Source: Diadema setosum
Taxonomy: Eukaryota; Echinodermata; Echinoidea; Diadematoida; Diadematidae
Reading direction: 5' to 3'
Assembly (NCBI GenBank): GCA_033980235.1
Contig: CM067075.1
Location: 12,126,292-12,190,291 of the forward strand
Length of the DNA: 64,000 bases
How positions within the stretch are numbered: the stretch's first letter is position 1; the number at the start of each line of letters is the position of its first letter. The notes under the pieces are model-generated. The model made no database searches. It had not been told where the DNA came from and was given only the letters and a program-made list of their open reading frames with translations. Shown piece by piece: positions 59,979 to 64,000 of this stretch. Both the position numbers and the translations under genes were made by a program.

Positions 59979-60356
59979 CTGCATGAGTAGCCGATGAGAA
60001 ACGTTTCAGACACGATCGAACGAGATACGAAAGAGGGGACGGTGCATTCACAGTATGGCGGCAAATAAATGATTACGCATAGTTGATTTTTGTTACGTTT
60101 TGCTGTGTGAAGATCACGGGGAAAATAATGCATATACATGATTTTATGAGCTGATGTCTCCATTTCCAGAAAGTGATATTTTTATGACCCTACCTCGGAG
60201 TATTTTATCCCGCCCTGTCCCTGTGCATGTCTTTATTGATACATACAGATTCCTATGATTTATTTTAAGTGTAGGCTCATATGATATAATTACGTGTGAC
60301 ACGTGTTTCTCACTCGCATTGTGGGCATGCGATTGGATCGACGGGATCTTACGTAC

Positions 60357-60385
60357 CTGAAGAACAGTGCCATCGATTTCACATT
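60357..60385 (-). CDS. VWC module 1, exon 1
   Basis: The acceptor is TCCTAG|AATGTG and the donor is CTTCAG|GTACGT; 29 nt, phase 1 to 0. It encodes ECEIDGTVLQ, which matches the usual VWC opening (a Cys, then a D/N-G turn and a hydrophobic stretch). It is followed by two exons in the same 1-0, 0-0, 0-1 phase pattern as VWC module 2. Confidence 0.75.
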
Positions 60386-60780
60386 CTAGGAAGAAATGGG
60401 AAAAAAAAAACTGGTTTAGATTGGTTCATCGTTAATGAAGAAAGCTATGAAGTCCAGACATTATGAAGCATTCGAGAAGTGTATGTGTTATGTACACAAA
60501 TAAATATTTTCATATTGTATTCAAGTAATGTTAAAAAGCGTGATACATGTTATTGTAACATGTTATGAATTAATGCGTTCTGTTTCACTCAAGCAAAGCA
60601 CGTCAAAGTGGAGAGAGTTTCCTTCCCAAATGCTTCGGCAAATTAATTGATAAATGATTGAGCAACCAAGTAAGCAGTTAACTATGAAGAAGTCAGTTTT
60701 TTATAATAGGATTAATTTCATAAAACGGAATCACGACGCCAACACGCAGTTGGTCGTCACGAAACTAAGATAAAATTTAC
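60386..60780. other. Intron with no recognised feature
   Basis: Lies between VWC 1 exon 1 and the preceding Thr-rich exon; nothing recognised apart from a short A-run near the acceptor. Confidence 0.45.
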
Positions 60781-60852
60781 CCGTGATTGGCGTTGTCACT
60801 ATGGTGGTCCTCTCGGTGTAAATTTCACTCGATGGCGCTGCAGTAGTAGTAG
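60781..60852 (-). CDS. Short Thr-rich linker exon
   Basis: The acceptor is ATGTTAG|CTACTAC and the donor is CACGG|GTAAAT; 72 nt, phase 1-1. The peptide is TTTAAPSSEIYTERTTIVTT followed by PITG. It joins the mucin region to VWC module 1. Confidence 0.7.
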
Positions 60853-61130
60853 CTAACATCACAAATGAATATTAGAATGAAAGGAGAAAAGATTGATATT
60901 TTGTCCGAAGCGTCGTTTAGTGCCATATTGACTAGATGCACTGACTTCGTACACATCTATGCAAAGCAGAGAAAATGCAAACACTAGAGAGACGTTATGA
61001 AATGCAGGAATGAAATTAATTATTGCGAAAGCGAATGACGCCTCAAGTTCATTCGTCATGCGACTTTGACATTACCGGTATAGTACTTATCCTGTCTACA
61101 TAGCCTAATATAGCCTATAATAGCCTAATA

Positions 61131-61316
61131 CAGACCTCCCAACCTTTCTGACTGAAAAACAGGGTTGTTTTTATGGTAGGAAAGAGAGAACCCAGTTACC
61201 ATAAGAGTGTGTAGTGAAATGATCAAGAAGAGAAAGGAAAATCATATCGAAACAAGACCTGGAAATGGTCAAAATGTTGACTCTTTTCTCCAAATTTAGA
61301 ATGGTTGGGATGTCTG
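61131..61316. mobile_element. MITE-like element with short inverted ends
   Basis: CAGACCTCCCAACC at the left and GGTTGGGATGTCTG at the right are inverted repeats with one mismatch, bounding about 186 bp of non-coding sequence. A short TAGCCTAATA tandem repeat (61100-61131) abuts the left end. Confidence 0.55.
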
Positions 61317-61374
61317 CTAAAAACATTCAGGGAAAAAAAATGTGAATATTGAAAGATGGTAAGGCTCTACCAAC

Positions 61375-61533
61375 CTGGGACAGTAGGTACTGTTGTTGTT
61401 TCCACGGTGCGGGTAGTACCGGATGTGGTGATGGTCTTCGTAGTGGTCAACAACTCTGTCTTAGTTGTCTCAGGTGCTTGCGTTGTGGTAGGAACAGGAG
61501 TCCTCACTGCAGTCGTGGTTTCGACGACTGTTA
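61375..61533 (-). CDS. Thr-rich mucin linker exon
   Basis: The acceptor is ACATCAG|TAACAG and the donor is CCCAG|GTTGGT, a somewhat weak donor. The 159-nt exon is phase 1-1 (53 codons). It reads TVVETTTAVRTPVPTTTQAP and ends in TVPTVPG, with no Cys. It follows the unique beta-sandwich exon and has the same Thr/Pro composition as array exons T and E. Confidence 0.75.
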
Positions 61534-62042
61534 CTGATGTTCGGAAAATGTGAAGAATAAAACCAAAATAAAAGCTTACGGCGGACACAATTATTTCTGA
61601 CTATATCCGAAACTTTCCAACGGCAGAGAGTTGGTCACTGTTTCCAGGTATGTTAATTAAGCGAAAGTTGTTAATTTAGTTGGATTGGCAATTAGTCAGT
61701 TGCAATAGTCTGTGAGTGGTTCCACGCTATGATATCAGTTTGCAAATCAGATCAACTTTCATTATAGGAGCATACTCTTACACTTTGGTCGTTCCGATTT
61801 TCGAATAGGATGATTCTCGTAGGATGAGGTTCAAAGCCTTCAAACTGCAAAACTGAGACTCCTTTTTTACTTTTCATCATTTATAGTACCTTAAGCGTGT
61901 AAACATTCCAACAACATGACTTACACCGCAGTTGTATAATTCGACTTTTTCTGTGATATCTAATTAATGCTTGAAAGACTAGTTTTGCAAGCAGATCATT
62001 ATGTGGGATGGTTTTTGGAAAAATCGCACTTTCTTCCTGACG

Positions 62043-62077
<35 letters not shown>
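62043..62077. repeat. (AC)n microsatellite
   Basis: About 17 uninterrupted AC units in the intron after the unique beta-sandwich exon. Confidence 0.9.
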
Positions 62078-62242
62078 CTGCATCGTATGAATTGTGAGAT
62101 GTCTTTTGATGCATTTTTGCATATAAGAGTAGCATGATACTCATTTTCCCTTCCATTGTTTCAACAGAAAACATTGTCAGTTTCTTTTAGAGAAAGTATG
62201 AACCGAAAGAATTGATTTCTCTGTAAAATAAGACAATTTTAC

Positions 62243-62668
62243 CTTCTTCTATACATCCGAAGAATTCCGCATTGAAGGACAATGCGGACTCGTCAGCCTG
62301 AGCAACAATCAACACCAGGTCTCTTAGCGCTGGTAAACCGGATGGAAGTTCCAGTCGATCACCCTCAAGGGATATCGGCTCTACAGCAACTTGGTTATTG
62401 TCGGCATCGACGAATGGTTTGAAAGTCGTATCCCTCACAAGGAAACGGACGGCCGACAACGACTGTGGTGGCTCCGATGCGGATGTTATGACCACTCGTC
62501 GTACGATGACAGATTTGGAAAACTCGACGACCACGACATTTGGACTCGCGAAAGAAAACGACGCTGTCGAGTCATATGTTTCAGGTACCTCGCTGACATC
62601 GAAGCTCGACCTTCTTGTACCTATATTTACTTCGACTCCGAGACTGGCCATTGGATCCTCACACTGAC
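62243..62668 (-). CDS. Single-exon discoidin-like beta-sandwich domain (unique copy)
   Basis: The acceptor is TTTCAG before GTCAGTGTGAGG and the donor is GAAGAAG|GTAAAA; the 426-nt exon is phase 1-1 (142 codons). The domain begins QCEDP and ends FFGCIEEG, with one Cys near each end that could pair. Between them are strand-like segments such as VVVVEFSKSVIVRRVVIT, SAVRFLVRDTTFKPF and DLVLIVAQA. This spacing and the final GC resemble F5/8C-discoidin (galactose-binding-like) domains. It is a diverged relative of array exon F, which has the same length class and the same GCIExG ending, and may be an older sister of the module that was later amplified. The family assignment rests on pattern, not on a profile search. 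Confidence 0.8.
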
Positions 62669-62675
62669 CTGAAAT

Positions 62676-62775
62676 AGAATAGTAATGATAATAATAATAG
62701 TGACAACAATGGCAATGATTATAATAATGATAATGATTATGATAATAATCATCATCATAATCGTAATGATAACAA
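62676..62775. repeat. Imperfect (AAT/ATG)n tract
   Basis: A run of TAATAATGATAAT-type trinucleotides directly upstream (gene strand) of the acceptor of the unique beta-sandwich exon. The minus strand reads through it as poly-Ile, which is not real coding sequence. Confidence 0.7.
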
Positions 62776-62927
62776 TCCTAATAAAAATAACATGAGGACA
62801 ATGCAAGTCCAAAATAACAGTAACGACAAGAAGATGGAACAAATAAGAGTGATACAGAGATACAGAGATACAATAATTGATAACTGACACAAATAGTATC
62901 ATTTTCTAGCGTCAAAATACTTTCATT

Positions 62928-62980
62928 AAACCAGGATGGAATATGTGTGTGTGTGTGTGTGTGTGTGTGAGTGTGTAAGC

Positions 62981-63018
<38 letters not shown>

Positions 63019-63098
63019 AGACTGAATAAATATGTGCAAACATGTCTTAGTGGTCGAATGTATCATATGTCTGTCAAGAATTACTTCCATCCTGGTTT
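62928..63098. repeat. Inverted repeat enclosing (TG)n and (GA)n
   Basis: AAACCAGGATGGA (62928-62940) and its exact complement TCCATCCTGGTTT (63086-63098) enclose (TG)n at 62944-62977 and (GA)n at 62985-63017. It may be a small MITE with internal microsatellites. Confidence 0.55.
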
Positions 63099-63483
63099 CT
63101 TGAAAAAATGGAAAAATTTTGTCTATAAAATGTATTATTGACCGATTCGGTCATAGTCATTTGATTATTTTCGGCATCACAATTGCCACATCAGGAAACA
63201 CCTTTTTCATTTCTCGTTTTGTATCTCTAGATAACTGTCACCGTTTTCCCTAAACTTTATCTTCCCCTACCATTTTTTTAGAACAGGCAATGGTAGGATT
63301 GGACTTCAAATTACAAATCCTTCAAACGTGAATATTGATGGAACCACAATAACCCATACGTTATTCCATTCGAGGGAAATCAGTAATTCTTTAATAAAAA
63401 TGACAAAACTTGTGGGAAAAAATATGTTCACGTGACAATTGGCCATGGTTCATATGAGCTTCGTTACAATTTCATTCTCTTAC

Positions 63484-64000
63484 CTTTTGTTGTAATTTCT
63501 GCAATTGTCGTTGTAGTAGGTTCCGCTGGCCTTGTAGTTACTGAAGGGACGGATGTCGTTCTCGTCAAAATTGAAGACAACACAGTCGTGGCGAGTTGTG
63601 AAGTAACAACCGGCGTTCGTTCACTTGTTACCGGCTTAGATGTCGGAGTGGTGATTGGTGCGATGGGATAAACAGTTTTTGTTGAGAAAAGGCTGGTCGT
63701 TTCCACAGGACTTGTTGTCTCGAGGACAGCGGTTGTAGACTTAAGGAGACTTGTGGTTTTGGGTAGAGCGGTGGTGGATTCCGGCAGAGACGTAGTTTTG
63801 AGGAGTTCGGTTGTGGATATTGGGAGAGTCGTTTTCTCGAGAATGTGCGACGTAGATACCCGGGGAATCGTTGCCGTACTGAGCGGGAGAGTGACGGTTG
63901 AATGGGGTATCTGTGTTGTTGTTTCGGGGACCGATGTCGTGACCTCAGGAAGTTTCGTGGTCGTGACCTCTGGAAGTTTGGAGGTCGTGATCTCAGGAAG
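63484..64000 (-). CDS. Mucin-type Thr/Pro/Leu exon, open at right edge
   Basis: The frame is open from the window edge to a donor at 63483-63482 (AAAAG then GTAAGA), ending in phase 1. About 172 codons are visible. The edge side reads as short imperfect repeats of the type LPEVTT/KLPEVTT/SLPESTT, about 6-8 residues each, with Thr, Ser, Pro, Leu and Glu dominant. There are no Cys residues. This is typical of an O-glycosylated PTS domain. It is the most 5' exon in view; its own acceptor is outside the window. Confidence 0.75.

Larger units (their letters stand above)
1..64000 (-). other. Interior of one giant mucin-like gene (both ends outside the window)
   Basis: All exons recognised here lie on the minus strand and join in compatible phases from the right edge to the left edge. 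No start with signal peptide, no terminal stop and no transmembrane exon was found, so the gene very probably continues at both sides. The order of domains is mucin, beta-sandwich, mucin, VWC, VWC, mucin, then 19 repeats of beta-sandwich plus mucin. Treating it as one gene is an inference from phase continuity and regular spacing; splitting into two or more genes with unseen terminal exons cannot be excluded. The product is probably a secreted or surface glycoprotein, since Cys-bounded extracellular modules and O-glycosylation-type Thr/Pro tracts dominate. Confidence 0.7.

Noticed and set aside
62627..62902. Minus-strand open frame with a long poly-Ile run, resembling a membrane segment
   Set aside because: It is the trinucleotide microsatellite read through the intron, ending in the splice acceptor of the beta-sandwich exon.

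Overview
The window is eukaryotic (metazoan) DNA and looks like the interior of one giant split gene on the minus strand. It enters at the right edge (5' side) and leaves at the left edge (3' side), so neither start nor stop is visible. Exons are short, bounded by canonical AG/GT sites, and almost all are phase 1-1, so they can be added or skipped without breaking the frame. If every exon is used, the window encodes about 6,700 residues. The predicted product is secreted or cell-surface: Thr/Pro-rich mucin stretches alternate with Cys-bounded beta-sandwich domains that resemble discoidin/F5-8C (galactose-binding-like) folds, and there are two von Willebrand factor type C (VWC) modules. The domain set, intron style, CA/AT/GA microsatellites, MITEs and a decayed LINE suggest a marine invertebrate, perhaps an echinoderm or another non-vertebrate deuterostome. 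The species cannot be fixed from sequence alone.

Right part (51.1-64 kb, mostly single-copy). In transcription order it holds a mucin exon open at the window edge, a single-exon beta-sandwich domain, two Thr-rich linkers, VWC module 1 (three exons), a possible 6-nt microexon, a 10-residue linker, VWC module 2 (three exons, same intron phases), Thr-rich linkers, and a truncated beta-sandwich exon that marks the array edge. The introns carry several foldback or terminal-inverted-repeat elements, a LINE relic and many microsatellites.

Left part (1-51.0 kb) is a tandem array of 19 units. The long unit L (about 3.64 kb, 406 codons) has exons F-T-(P)-A-B-C-D-E. The short unit S (about 2.05 kb, 263 codons) has F-T-D-E. 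F is a 137-residue beta-sandwich. T and E are Thr-rich mucin segments. A+B is a second beta-sandwich with a Ser-Gly cluster that could carry glycosaminoglycan. C and D are small linkers. P is a dying exon. In transcription order the array reads L L L S L S L S L S S L S L S S S S L(partial), so much of it is a higher-order L+S repeat of about 5.69 kb. Neighbouring copies are nearly identical, and unequal-crossover junctions can be located inside exons E and F.

The whole is best read as a rapidly expanding mucin/proteoglycan-like gene whose length changes by whole, frame-neutral exon modules. I saw no rRNA, tRNA, CRISPR or bacterial-type feature.
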